DNA from: Bradyrhizobium embrapense
Lineage (GTDB): Bacteria; Pseudomonadota; Alphaproteobacteria; Rhizobiales; Xanthobacteraceae
NCBI RefSeq assembly: GCF_001189235.2
Contig: NZ_LFIP02000014.1
Location: forward strand, 25,316-89,315
Direction: 5' to 3'
Length of the DNA: 64,000 nt
In this document: positions 35,986 through 44,048 of the stretch, piece by piece
Numbering within the stretch: the stretch's first letter is position 1
Layout of the letters: each line of letters opens with the position of its first letter
Made by a program: the position numbers and the translations under genes
The notes under the pieces: model-generated
The model's database searches: none
Told to the model about the DNA's origin: nothing
The model's input: the letters and a program-made list of their open reading frames with translations, nothing else

Positions 35986-36537
35986 GGGGCGCGAGGCGTT
36001 CTGGCTGTTTGGTTTCTGGCATCGGTGAAGCCGCGGGGTCAACTTGAATCGCGGCTTGAGGCCCTTCTTGGCGATGGTAGCAAATTCAAGACCGCGAACA
36101 ACCCGAACAGGAATCTCAGCCGAGCGCATCGACAAATACGTCGATCACGTGAACCGGGCTGCTCTCGTCACTCAAGTCGTCGAGGCATTGTGGCAGCAGC
36201 GTCCGCTCCCACGATCTGCTTCTTCATGAGTGCCTCACCAATTCCTTTAAAGACTCGGGAAGGAATCGTAACAGCAGCCCAGTGTTTTCGCTGCCAGGAC
36301 GCGTTGCGGACATTATCGAGTCAGTGGCGAAGCCTTAGGTTCGCGCAACAGATGTAGTGAACTCCACGTAGAGCGCTACCAACGTCATCGAAAGCGCTTT
36401 CGTGCGCGTCAAGGGACGTCGAACAAGACCGCGCTCACGATGATCTTTAACTCGCGTCGTCTCGATGGGGACAACCGCTTCCGAACCTCTCCCCGGTGCA
36501 AATTCGCCGACGGAATCAACGTCGCCAGACCGCAAAG
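35986..36537 (+). other. Stretch without a recognisable gene
   Basis: Inside or beside the putative IS21 remnant. Short frames only, none recognised. Confidence 0.25.
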
Positions 36538-36972
36538 TCAACCCGACGCCGGCTGGCGCCTTCCGGCTCCAGGATTCGGCGCGAGCTCTTTAACCCACGA
36601 TAAGTCGCACCTTGCGTCGAAAGACAAGTAATCGCAAGTCAGTTCTTCACCAGGTTGTACGTCACGGGCCGTGAAAATTCGGCAATGATCGTCTTGATAT
36701 GTGTTTGGCTGACTGCTGTGATTCATGAAGCGGGCATTGTCAGCATTGTACTCTACGACACCATCATCAACATCGCGGTCTCTCGGATAGGCATGCTTGT
36801 CAAGTAGAGCTTGAAATGTTGGAGGTAGGGCTTCGTACTGTTCAGGCGTCACGGCAATGTCAACGATTGGATTATGAATCCAAACTAATGTGCCTTTAGG
36901 TAAAAGAGTAGCAGAGAAAAGTCCGATGCCGCCAAAGCGGTCTGGCTTCAAAATGGTTTCAACAATCAACAC
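36538..36972 (-). CDS. SET-domain protein (lysine methyltransferase-like)
   Basis: The 144-residue product starts at a GTG at 36972 with GGAG 8 bases upstream; a longer frame adds a non-coding-looking N-terminus. It is little more than a SET domain: FGGIGLFSATLLPKGTLV at the start, the S-adenosylmethionine-binding NHSSQPN (84-90) in NADNARFMNHSSQPNT, and the catalytic-pocket motif GEELTCDY (108-115). The cysteine-rich pre- and post-SET parts of eukaryotic enzymes are absent. SET proteins methylate lysines, and in host-associated bacteria some target host chromatin. No secretion promoter (tts box) was found, so a bacterial substrate is equally possible. The gene is alone on the minus strand. 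Confidence 0.8.
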   Translation of the reverse strand: MLIVETILKPDRFGGIGLFSATLLPKGTLVWIHNPIVDIAVTPEQYEALPPTFQALLDKHAYPRDRDVDDGVVEYNADNARFMNHSSQPNTYQDDHCRIFTARDVQPGEELTCDYLSFDARCDLSWVKELAPNPGAGRRQPASG

Positions 36973-37165
36973 TGAAATTTCTCCAAAAGTGACTAACACC
37001 CAGCAAGCTAACCGACCTAAGTACCGCAAATCTCCTGCAAGAATTGGCAGGGTCGTTTAATCGCGCCTCCGCCACAAGTTCGATTTTTCTTCGATCTCTG
37101 GATTGTTTTCGGTGTTGCTGCTGTCGGATCAGGATCTCAGCGAACTGAGCGAGCGTCGGTGGTGC
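36973..37165 (-). other. Leader of the SET gene
   Basis: Short intergenic sequence. Nothing recognised. Confidence 0.2.
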
Positions 37166-37507
37166 AGTTCGGAGGATCTATGAACGGCTCTCTGAGGTTT
37201 CAGCGACTATCTGCCTCAAAAAAATGGGAAGGGCATTGCTGGCCGACTTTCCGCGGAAGCGCTGGATGCTGATGTCAAGAGCTATAATCAGGACAATGGT
37301 GTTGGCGGCAACGTCGGCGCAGCACTGGCTCAGCTGCGGAAGTCATCGGTCGGCGCTAAAGCGATGGCGATCGCGCCCGGTATCCCGGCCATTGCTGATC
37401 CCGAAGATACGGCACAGATAGACTCGAGGCGGATCGACGACGTCGCAACACGGCGTTGGCCAGAGGAGCTGCGGAAGGTCACGACCAGGATGGGCATCTG
37501 GGGTTGA
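37166..37507 (+). pseudogene. Unrecognised coding remnant with frameshift at a run of A
   Basis: A plus-strand frame reads YERLSEVSATICLKK up to an A7 run at about 37218-37224. After it another frame continues GIAGRLSAEALDADVKSYNQ, GVGGNVGAALAQLRKSSVGA, AMAIAPGIPAIADPEDTAQI and ends GIWG. The composition is natural on both sides, so one gene has probably been shifted at the homopolymer. Family not recognised. The start is not certain. Confidence 0.35.
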
Positions 37508-37868
37508 TAGACCACCAGACCCGTCGTCATCCGTTAGCACCAGTTCAGTCAACCAGTCGACCGAGCTTCAATGGGACGTAGGAAGCAGCCTCTTTACTCC
37601 GAGGATGCTTCCCATATTTCCGGGCTTGAGAGAGCCTTACGAAGGGTAATGCCGCCAAACGTGCCGTTAGGCGTTTCTTTGCAGCTTTGGTGGCCGGCTC
37701 TTAGATAACAAGAGGCAATCGCCATTCGGTTGAACGCGGAGTCGCTGAGCGATGATGTGCGCAAGTTCATCGGGACGGGTAGCGCTCATCTGCACCGCCC
37801 ATAAGGTCGCCAAGCTCGTAAGAGTCGCTGGAGCAAGCCATCGTCCATTAACAAGCCCGATACCAAAG
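37508..37868 (+). other. Stretch without a recognisable gene
   Basis: Downstream of the effector gene on the opposite strand. Short frames only. Confidence 0.2.
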
Positions 37869-39251
37869 CTATCTGGACGGGCTCCTAGCGTCGGGAGCGT
37901 CCGTCGGCGCCATTCGTGGTTCATGGATGAGCCGAACGTCATTGGGTCCTCCCGGCCCCATGATGGCGAAGTAGCGCTCGCCGCGAATGTCGTATTGTTC
38001 TACCGGTTGCGCCGCGTCCGGCAAGAGGCCCCAGCGGCCCAGCTTCGAGAGCATCGTGGCGGAGGCGGGTTGGGTGCCGTGCGAAAAATCCTCGGGAACG
38101 GCGAATGATGCAGCATAAATCTCGTGGGCCGTCGGAGATGTCGTCGCAGCCCTGGCGGACGACGGAGCGGCTTGCTCCATCGACCGTCCAAGCAGCGCTG
38201 GCGAGGCCCGATTCGCAGGCCGCGCGCTGGGCCGCGGAACGTTTTCCGGCCGAGATCCGAGACGAATGCCAGCGCCTGGCGGATTGAGCGGGGTGGTTCG
38301 CCTCATCTCCGCCGCGGGCACGAACAGCGCGGTGTAGCGGTCATTGTGAACCACGAAACGGGTGGGGCAGCTGTCCTGGCTCGGCGGGACGCTGCTACTG
38401 TCAAGTGCAGCAGGCGCGTGCTGGTCACCGTGCCGCGAGTTAAAGGAACGAACGGCCTCTCCTAAATCCAGGGATTGGTGATGGCGCGCGGTCGGCTCGC
38501 GAGAAGACGATGGGCCGGCGTCTTCCATTATCGCCCACAGCAGACCCTGATCGTAATCTTCCGCGGGAAGGGCGAACGGCGAACCGACCCGCTGGCCCGA
38601 AACGCGACGGTGCAGCACACGAGCGACTGAATTGCCGGACTCGCCCAGCTGGCGCCCAATGGCATCCCCTTCCAGCTGATTTAGCGTCCTCTGCCTCTTC
38701 GCAGGCCTCAACTGCCCCGTGGAATCCTCACCCATGAGGACCTCGTGCCTTGAAAGGGGGGAGCTCCCCGTCAATTCGGTCGGAGCCGGCTGGTGGCTAT
38801 CGCTCCAGCTGAAGTGATGCACGGCTCCGGGATCCGGTGCCTGGTGATCGCGCGCGATTGGCATGAGAGACGATGCTAGGATGGCTTCGCCCATCATCCC
38901 TCGCAGCGGATCCTGACCGTGATGTTTCGCAGTCAGCTCGTTCGGCCAACTTAAAGCTTCCTGCGACGCGTTGTGCCGCGCAGCGGTGCCCCCGAGGCGT
39001 CTGGCAACTGCGTCTTCAGGGCGGGCCCTATGGTGCCCAAGTTCCAACACTTCGGTGAGTCTACGGTCCTCGTCAGACAGATGAGGATAGTAGTGATCTG
39101 AAGAAACAGAAACTCCCGCGACCGCACTGGTATCAAGCTGCGCCACCTCATCCAAGTACGGCTCAAACTCCGCTTGCTGCTCTTGCAGCTCCGCGGCGTT
39201 GTGAGCAGCGCGATTTTGGTTGAATGAGTTGATGCTGTTAAATGGGTCCAT
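37869..39251 (-). CDS. Putative type III effector sharing a C-terminal module with the 44-kb effector
   Basis: The 460-residue product starts MDPFNSINSFNQNRAAHNAA. The ATG at 39251 has GGAGGGGAC before it and a near-perfect tts box 60 bases upstream. The N-terminus is polar and disordered, as type III signals are. The body is Ser/Pro/His/Arg-rich with repeated short phrases (DHYYPHLSDEDRRLTEVLEL; several RxHHQxxDxGxxxHxFS-like pieces), suggesting internal degenerate repeats. Residues of about 300-400 (DRYTALFVPAAEMRRTTPLN, GSRPENVPRPSA, RSMEQAAPSSARA) align with the end of the effector at 44049-45776. A unique tail follows: WGLLPDAAQPVEQYDIRGER, YFAIMGPGGPNDVRLIHEPR. No enzymatic motif is visible. 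Confidence 0.78.
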   Translation of the reverse strand: MDPFNSINSFNQNRAAHNAAELQEQQAEFEPYLDEVAQLDTSAVAGVSVSSDHYYPHLSDEDRRLTEVLELGHHRARPEDAVARRLGGTAARHNASQEALSWPNELTAKHHGQDPLRGMMGEAILASSLMPIARDHQAPDPGAVHHFSWSDSHQPAPTELTGSSPLSRHEVLMGEDSTGQLRPAKRQRTLNQLEGDAIGRQLGESGNSVARVLHRRVSGQRVGSPFALPAEDYDQGLLWAIMEDAGPSSSREPTARHHQSLDLGEAVRSFNSRHGDQHAPAALDSSSVPPSQDSCPTRFVVHNDRYTALFVPAAEMRRTTPLNPPGAGIRLGSRPENVPRPSARPANRASPALLGRSMEQAAPSSARAATTSPTAHEIYAASFAVPEDFSHGTQPASATMLSKLGRWGLLPDAAQPVEQYDIRGERYFAIMGPGGPNDVRLIHEPRMAPTDAPDARSPSR

Positions 39252-39310
39252 GTCCCCTCCGCTTGAGTCGGTTCGCAATCCCGAGCAGATAGTGTCGCTC
39301 ACCGGTTCTC

Positions 39311-39342
39311 ACTCTACTAGGATCAGCTGTCGACAAGCTGAC
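39311..39342 (-). promoter_or_regulatory. tts box (TtsI-dependent promoter)
   Basis: On the minus strand GTCAGCTTGTCGACAGCTGA matches the tts-box consensus at every fixed position of the left half. It lies 60 bases before the ATG at 39251. Confidence 0.9.
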
Positions 39343-39914
39343 GCGCTTAGAGTGCGCGGCGGCGATCAGGGTGAGGCTCTCATCCTGACCTGATTGTCGC
39401 GCTATATTAGAGACCTAAGTGAGCCAAATTGGCCAGCCTGACTGACTGCGACACTCACCCGAGGGACGCGCCAAGGAATGCCGGATTGCATTTTTCGGAA
39501 CCGCTGGCTGGGTGAGTCGTAGCCGGCACGAACAGATTTATTTTGAGCAGCGTGATGGGACCTACAAAATCGTCCTAAAATAAAGTGTGTACTGAGCCGG
39601 GACGTGTTCTGACTATGCCGTCGGGATGGTACCCGAACTGAGGCGGACCTCTTTGTTGAAGGCATGCCTTGCCGAAAAGGTCTTGACTCTGGCCGCAGAG
39701 GATCAATCGGATCCAGCAATCTCGGCACATGTCGCGGTGCGGACGGTGCAGGAATTCTTTCACCCACGACCGATGTAAAGGAGGACCGACGTGCGACATG
39801 TTGCGTGTCGCCAGGAGGAAGCTTGAATCATTGCACTCGCTTTCGCGGCTCATGTCCTATGCTATGCAGCGGGAAACGCTCGACACCGGCGGCCTATGGT
39901 CGATCGCGCGCGGC
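39343..39914 (+). other. Stretch without a recognisable gene
   Basis: Between the tts box and the GntP remnant. Short frames on both strands, nothing recognised. Confidence 0.25.
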
Positions 39915-40245
39915 TTGCCCGCAACTCGCGACGAACGTCCTTGCCGCTTTGACCGGCTCGGCTTCCGGCGGATTGACCATTGCGCTCGATGCCCTTGGCG
40001 ACACGTACCTGCGAATTGCGCAGACTGCCCATGTCGACCCAGAGCTCATGCACCGGGTTGCCGTGATCGGCTCCGGCACCCTCGACAGCCCGCCGCACAA
40101 CGCCGCCGTCGTGACGCTGCTCGCAGTCTGCGGCTCGACCCATCGCTAGAGCTACTTCGATATGGTGATGGCCAATATCGTTGGGCCGATCATCGCCCTG
40201 GCCATCGTTATCGCGTTGGGTTCGGTGCTCGGATCGTTTGGTTAA
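39915..40245 (+). pseudogene. GntP-family permease C-terminal remnant
   Basis: The plus strand reads LAALTGSASGGLTIALDALG, HVDPELMHRVAVIGSGTLDS and NAAVVTLLAVCGSTHR, then a TAG, then SYFDMVMANIVGPIIALAIV to a TAA at 40245. This is the last part of a gluconate:H+ symporter (GntP) family protein, with an in-frame stop and no upstream two thirds. It is non-functional. Confidence 0.7.
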
Positions 40246-40433
40246 CCCGCGCCGGAGTCTGACCAACACAAAGACATGCAACGTTGCTGGCAAATGGCTT
40301 AAGCTTGAGCAGTCGATAGTGGGTTCGTCGCAACAGGCTCCCCTCCGCCGCGCAACGTTATGGATTTTTCGGGGTTCCATTGAATGTCCGTGTGCCGATC
40401 AGACGTAGGTCGGACATGTCGTGCTCGTCGTCA

Positions 40434-40727
40434 ATGATCAAGTCCACGCTCGTCCAACGTATTGTCGAGAACTGCCCGCATCTTTATCAAAGCGCCGTCA
40501 ACAATATTGTGAGCGCAATCCTCGATGAGATCGTCGAGGGGGTGGCGCGCGGTGGCCGGGTCGAGTTGAGGGGATTCGGAGTATTTTCGGTGAGCCCTCG
40601 GCAGGCTCGCATAGGCCGCAATCCAAGAACGGGCGAGTACCTGAAAATCGAGCAAAAGCGCTTTGCGGTCTTCAAGGCCAGCAGGGCAGTGCATGAGCGA
40701 TTAAATCGTGGCGAAGTTTCGAATTGA
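40434..40727 (+). CDS. ihfB: Integration host factor beta-like DNA-binding protein
   Basis: The 97-residue product, from ATG 40434 (MIKSTLVQRIVENCPHLYQS), has the complete IHF/HU fold: an N-terminal helical dimer region, then VARGGRVELRGFGVFSVSPR and the DNA-bending arm ARIGRNPRTGEYLKI with the intercalating-proline region NPRTGE. In-frame ATGs at 40416 and 40380 are possible but lack better ribosome sites. IHF bends DNA at sigma-54 (nif) promoters and at integrase sites. An island-borne paralogue could serve either role. It appears intact; the alpha partner would be elsewhere. Confidence 0.85.
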   Translation: MIKSTLVQRIVENCPHLYQSAVNNIVSAILDEIVEGVARGGRVELRGFGVFSVSPRQARIGRNPRTGEYLKIEQKRFAVFKASRAVHERLNRGEVSN

Positions 40728-40910
40728 TCGAATCGGCGTCTGAGGTTGCCTAACAGGGGACAGCCAGATCGGTTCAGGAGCGATGCTGTAACTGCAAGCG
40801 GTCTCGCGGACGCTGCTGGGTGCCGTGGCACAGAGCTGATCAGCGGCAGCATCTCGGCCACGCGAGCGCTCGACAGCACCAAGCGGTCAGTTTGGTGATG
40901 CCGATCACGA

Positions 40911-42032
40911 CTAGGCAACCCGCTTCAATTCGTTGCCCAGCTGCTCGAGGTGGGCGGGCTTTGGCTGTGGTGCTTCCGTGTCAGCCCATTTCAGTAGCGT
41001 CAGTTCGGCTGAGAAGCCTGGTCCGAAGGCGCCTAAGATGCCGTAAGATCCAGGCGCTTGCTCCTCATGCGCCAGCACGCGTTCCAGCACGAATAGCACA
41101 GTTGCGCTGGACATATTTCCATAAAGTCGAAGTGTCTCATAGCTGGAAAAAAAAGTCTCAGAGGACCTGCCAAGGCCCCGCTCACAGACTTCCAATACTT
41201 TCCTGCCGCCAGGATGAAAGATAAAGCTCCTCACTTGGCCAGGAAGGATGCCAGCCTCCGCGAGCAACGAGTTCATTGCACGTGGCATCAATTCCCTAAT
41301 CATTGACGGAATGCGCTCGGAGACCACGACTTCAAATCCCGCGTCGCCAAAATGCCAGCCCATTAGAGAAGTCGAGTCCGGGTGAAGCAAACTCGTACTT
41401 CTCACGATATCCAGCTTGCCAGCACCGCTTTCAGCTGGAGCGATTAATAACGCGGCAGCACCATCTCCAAAGAGGCTTGAGGCGACAACGTTCTTTGGCG
41501 TGAGATCATTCGGTTGGAACGTAAGGGAAGTCAGCTCCACAGCAACGAGGAGAATGCGTTCGTTCGTTGCTCGGCAAAGGGCTCCTGCTAAACTAACTCC
41601 TGATGCTCCGCCAGCGCATCCGAGGCCAAAAATCGGCGTCCGTCCCACATCTGGTCGTAACCCGACCTTGAAGATCAGGTCCACGTCGAGACTTGGCGTC
41701 GCTATCCCTGTCGTCGAGACGAACAAAACCCGATCGACTTGCTCGGGCTTAACGCCAGCCCGGTCGAGACAGTTCACCGTCGCTTTGCATGCGAGCTCCT
41801 TCGCACAATCCAAATATATCTGGTTGGCCTCACTTATGCGATGCTCACCGAGAAGCCATTCGGGCGGTACGCAAAAGAAGCGCTGATCGACCAGCGCATG
41901 ATCGAATACGGTAAGATATCTCCTCAGCTTCTCCGTTCTGGAGACGAAGTGGTGACCCGCTAGAGCCTTGAGGTCGGCCTGAGAGAACCGAAACGGTGGC
42001 AAAGCCGTCCCAACAGCCAAAATTCTGGACAT
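40911..42032 (-). CDS. Type III polyketide synthase (chalcone synthase-like)
   Basis: The 373-residue product has the family's Cys-His-Asn triad: C139 in FGLGCAGGASG, H273 in SFIFHPGGRK and N306 in YGNMSSAT. The C-terminal GxxGxGF-like loop is present as ILGAFGPGFSAE. These homodimeric cytosolic enzymes extend a CoA starter with malonyl-CoA to give pyrones, resorcinols, phloroglucinols or chalcones. The starter here cannot be told. No methyltransferase or oxidase follows directly in the operon, though the island P450 at 5.7 kb could tailor such a product. The ATG at 42032 has only a weak ribosome site (AGAG). The gene appears intact. Confidence 0.9.
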   Translation of the reverse strand: MSRILAVGTALPPFRFSQADLKALAGHHFVSRTEKLRRYLTVFDHALVDQRFFCVPPEWLLGEHRISEANQIYLDCAKELACKATVNCLDRAGVKPEQVDRVLFVSTTGIATPSLDVDLIFKVGLRPDVGRTPIFGLGCAGGASGVSLAGALCRATNERILLVAVELTSLTFQPNDLTPKNVVASSLFGDGAAALLIAPAESGAGKLDIVRSTSLLHPDSTSLMGWHFGDAGFEVVVSERIPSMIRELMPRAMNSLLAEAGILPGQVRSFIFHPGGRKVLEVCERGLGRSSETFFSSYETLRLYGNMSSATVLFVLERVLAHEEQAPGSYGILGAFGPGFSAELTLLKWADTEAPQPKPAHLEQLGNELKRVA

Positions 42033-42230
42033 CAGTGACTCTTGTCGCTCGACATGGATTTACACCGAACAAGGACGCCCGCGACATCCAGCCGTTATTT
42101 CGCGTGGACCAAGCCGACGTTGATATTCTGCCCAACGCGGGCAGTTCCTACGAGGCCGCTCGTTGAAAAGCCTGCGCTTCCGATTGAGCAAAGGCCATCG
42201 ATCGGAGGGCCGATGAGCACGCAATCGTAC

Positions 42231-42785
42231 TCAGCGCTGACGGCAAGCTGGGCAGAAAGAAGCCTTTATGTCCACGCCTGCAGGACAGCGCTGTTGGCCG
42301 TCGCTGGCGTTGACGAGCAGCAGCGGAGTCGCGTGGTCGCAGGTCTGATATTTATTGCGGGCGGCCGCAGTGGCGGCTTTTGCGTAGAGCAGAACGTCCT
42401 TCCAGGCGTAACCGAGCGGGTCCTCAACGGGGCCGCGGGTAACAATTTTGCGTGCAGCCAGAAGGCCCGGCACAATGAATCTAGCGTTAGAGCCCTCGGG
42501 ACTGGCGCAGTTGCCGTTCATCGCGATTCCAGGCACCGACTTGGCGATCTGCCAGCGGAAGCCGATTTCACCGCCGAGCGGACTTCCTGTTGCACCAGGA
42601 CACGTCAGGGCAGGCGGTGGCGCACGGACCACATTTCCGGCGTCGACGAATTCCCAGCATCGACGGCCATCGCCGCGATTGAGGCCGATATCAGAACCGC
42701 TTCGCTCGCGGAGCCGCACGGCCAGACCGCCGACAGCCGCGACCAGCAAGATGACGCCTATCGTGCCCAAGAGCAGCAGTTTCAT
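42231..42785 (-). CDS. Hypothetical protein with N-terminal membrane anchor
   Basis: The 184-residue product starts MKLLLLGTIGVILLVAAVGG, one membrane-anchor or uncleaved signal helix, after a GAGAAG ribosome site. The remainder is periplasmic-looking with scattered cysteines (TCPGATG, GNCASPEG, QRCPAG, FCPACRQR). I do not recognise a family. The last 20 residues could be out of frame. It lies 200 bases upstream of the polyketide synthase on the same strand, so co-transcription is possible. Confidence 0.45.
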   Translation of the reverse strand: MKLLLLGTIGVILLVAAVGGLAVRLRERSGSDIGLNRGDGRRCWEFVDAGNVVRAPPPALTCPGATGSPLGGEIGFRWQIAKSVPGIAMNGNCASPEGSNARFIVPGLLAARKIVTRGPVEDPLGYAWKDVLLYAKAATAAARNKYQTCDHATPLLLVNASDGQQRCPAGVDIKASFCPACRQR

Positions 42786-43287
42786 TCTTCTCGACCCAAT
42801 CCGAGCTCAACGTTCTTGAGGGGTTCACAGACGCGGATGCATGCCATGCGTCTGTCTTCTTGATCAATTGATAAGGTTAGTAGGTGACTGGAAAATAACG
42901 TGTCCGCCTCAGCGAATGATGGCCCGTCTTCTTCTGTGCGGACTCATATGAGTTTGTCGCGGCAAGCGTGTTGCCATCGTCGATATGCCTAGCAGACGTC
43001 GGATACATCGACGGGATTTCGCGTAGCTGACAGTCGGACCAAATCGGCTCGGGTCGTCGTGAAGTATTTTGGCGATGCCCGCCACGAGCCGTGAGCCTGT
43101 CAGGATCCAGTCATCCGCAATGCCGCCGGAACAGGTGCCTAGTGCAGGCCGCAAGGGCTCACAGTAAGGGCATTCCGATCCGTGCTAGGGCGAACCTAGG
43201 GGACAGCGATCGTTGTTCTTATTGGAGCTCAATTGATTGGGTTATGCTCTTTAAAGGCCGATGTTGCGGTTCAGCCGGCTTGACGCG
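42786..43287 (+). other. Stretch without a recognisable gene
   Basis: Short frames only; nothing recognised. Confidence 0.2.
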
Positions 43288-43593
43288 TCATGAGTTGCGA
43301 GTTGATACACTCGTCTGGCTCCGAGCGCCACTGCGGAGAAGCTGCCGATAGCCGTCATCTGCTATCCACTTTGCCCGAGCGAGATGACTGTCAAAAGCGC
43401 GACGCGCCCGATCCCAGTCGCGAGCAGGGTCAACGTGAAGAACAACGCGCGCTACCTCGCGCCAATCTGTACCCTCAGCATCAGCGTCAAGCAGCCGCCA
43501 GTATGTAGCCAAGTGCTCCTCGTCATAGACGGTCAGACTCGCGCCCGATGGTGCAACGTCATCGACGGTCAAATCGAGCAGCGGTTCCTGCAC
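43288..43593 (-). CDS. DUF2285-family protein, QseM-like antiactivator
   Basis: The 101-residue protein begins at a GTG at 43593 with GGGAG 8 bases upstream. The core LTVYDEEHLATYWRLLDADA, EGTDWREVARVVLHVDPARD and SHLARAKWIADDGYRQLL matches the DUF2285 pattern. In the Mesorhizobium tripartite symbiosis island, DUF2285 proteins include QseM, which blocks the FseA activator of element excision. By analogy this gene may control excision or transfer of this island. The last 13 residues (GARSQTSVSTRNS) are unusual and may be acquired by a frameshift. Confidence 0.65.
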   Translation of the reverse strand: MQEPLLDLTVDDVAPSGASLTVYDEEHLATYWRLLDADAEGTDWREVARVVLHVDPARDWDRARRAFDSHLARAKWIADDGYRQLLRSGARSQTSVSTRNS

Positions 43594-44048
43594 TGATGGG
43601 TCTCCCGGGCAGCTTTAGGGGCAACAAAGGGGATCGTCGCAAGCTTGGTGCGCAGTCGCAGTATCCTCCGATTGTGGAATAGTTTTGGTGATGCCTAAAG
43701 CACATCAGGTGATTCGCTTTACGCAACGACATCCGAAACGCTTCACTGTTACACCCCTATTGTCACTGCACTGAATGGCCGACGCGGCATGCCATCGATC
43801 ATGAGCTTGAGATACATGTGATGAATTCTCGAGACTGGGAAAATCAACGAAATGAAAGAGAGTGAAACTCGCCAGCAAGGTCTGGCGCCGTCCCGGCGCC
43901 GACCCGGCAGAAATGTCGTCGAACATTGCCGAGAACAGCATGCGATATATTTGGTTCAAGTTGATGGAAGACTGGTGGGCGATCGCAAAGCCACCCCGAT
44001 GCCTGCGGGCAGTGCCGAGAGGTTCGCGAGCGCGAGCGTCGTGAAGCC
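43594..44048 (+). other. Stretch without a recognisable gene
   Basis: Short plus-strand frames at 43852-44064 have moderate coding character (EQHAIYLVQVDGRLVGDRKA) but no recognised product. Confidence 0.25.

Noticed and set aside
39862..40380. 172-codon minus-strand frame over the GntP remnant
   Set aside because: The plus strand carries recognisable GntP sequence here.
42042..42863. 273-codon plus-strand frame opposite the anchored hypothetical protein
   Set aside because: The minus strand has a proper membrane-anchor start with a ribosome site; the plus frame reads like antisense.
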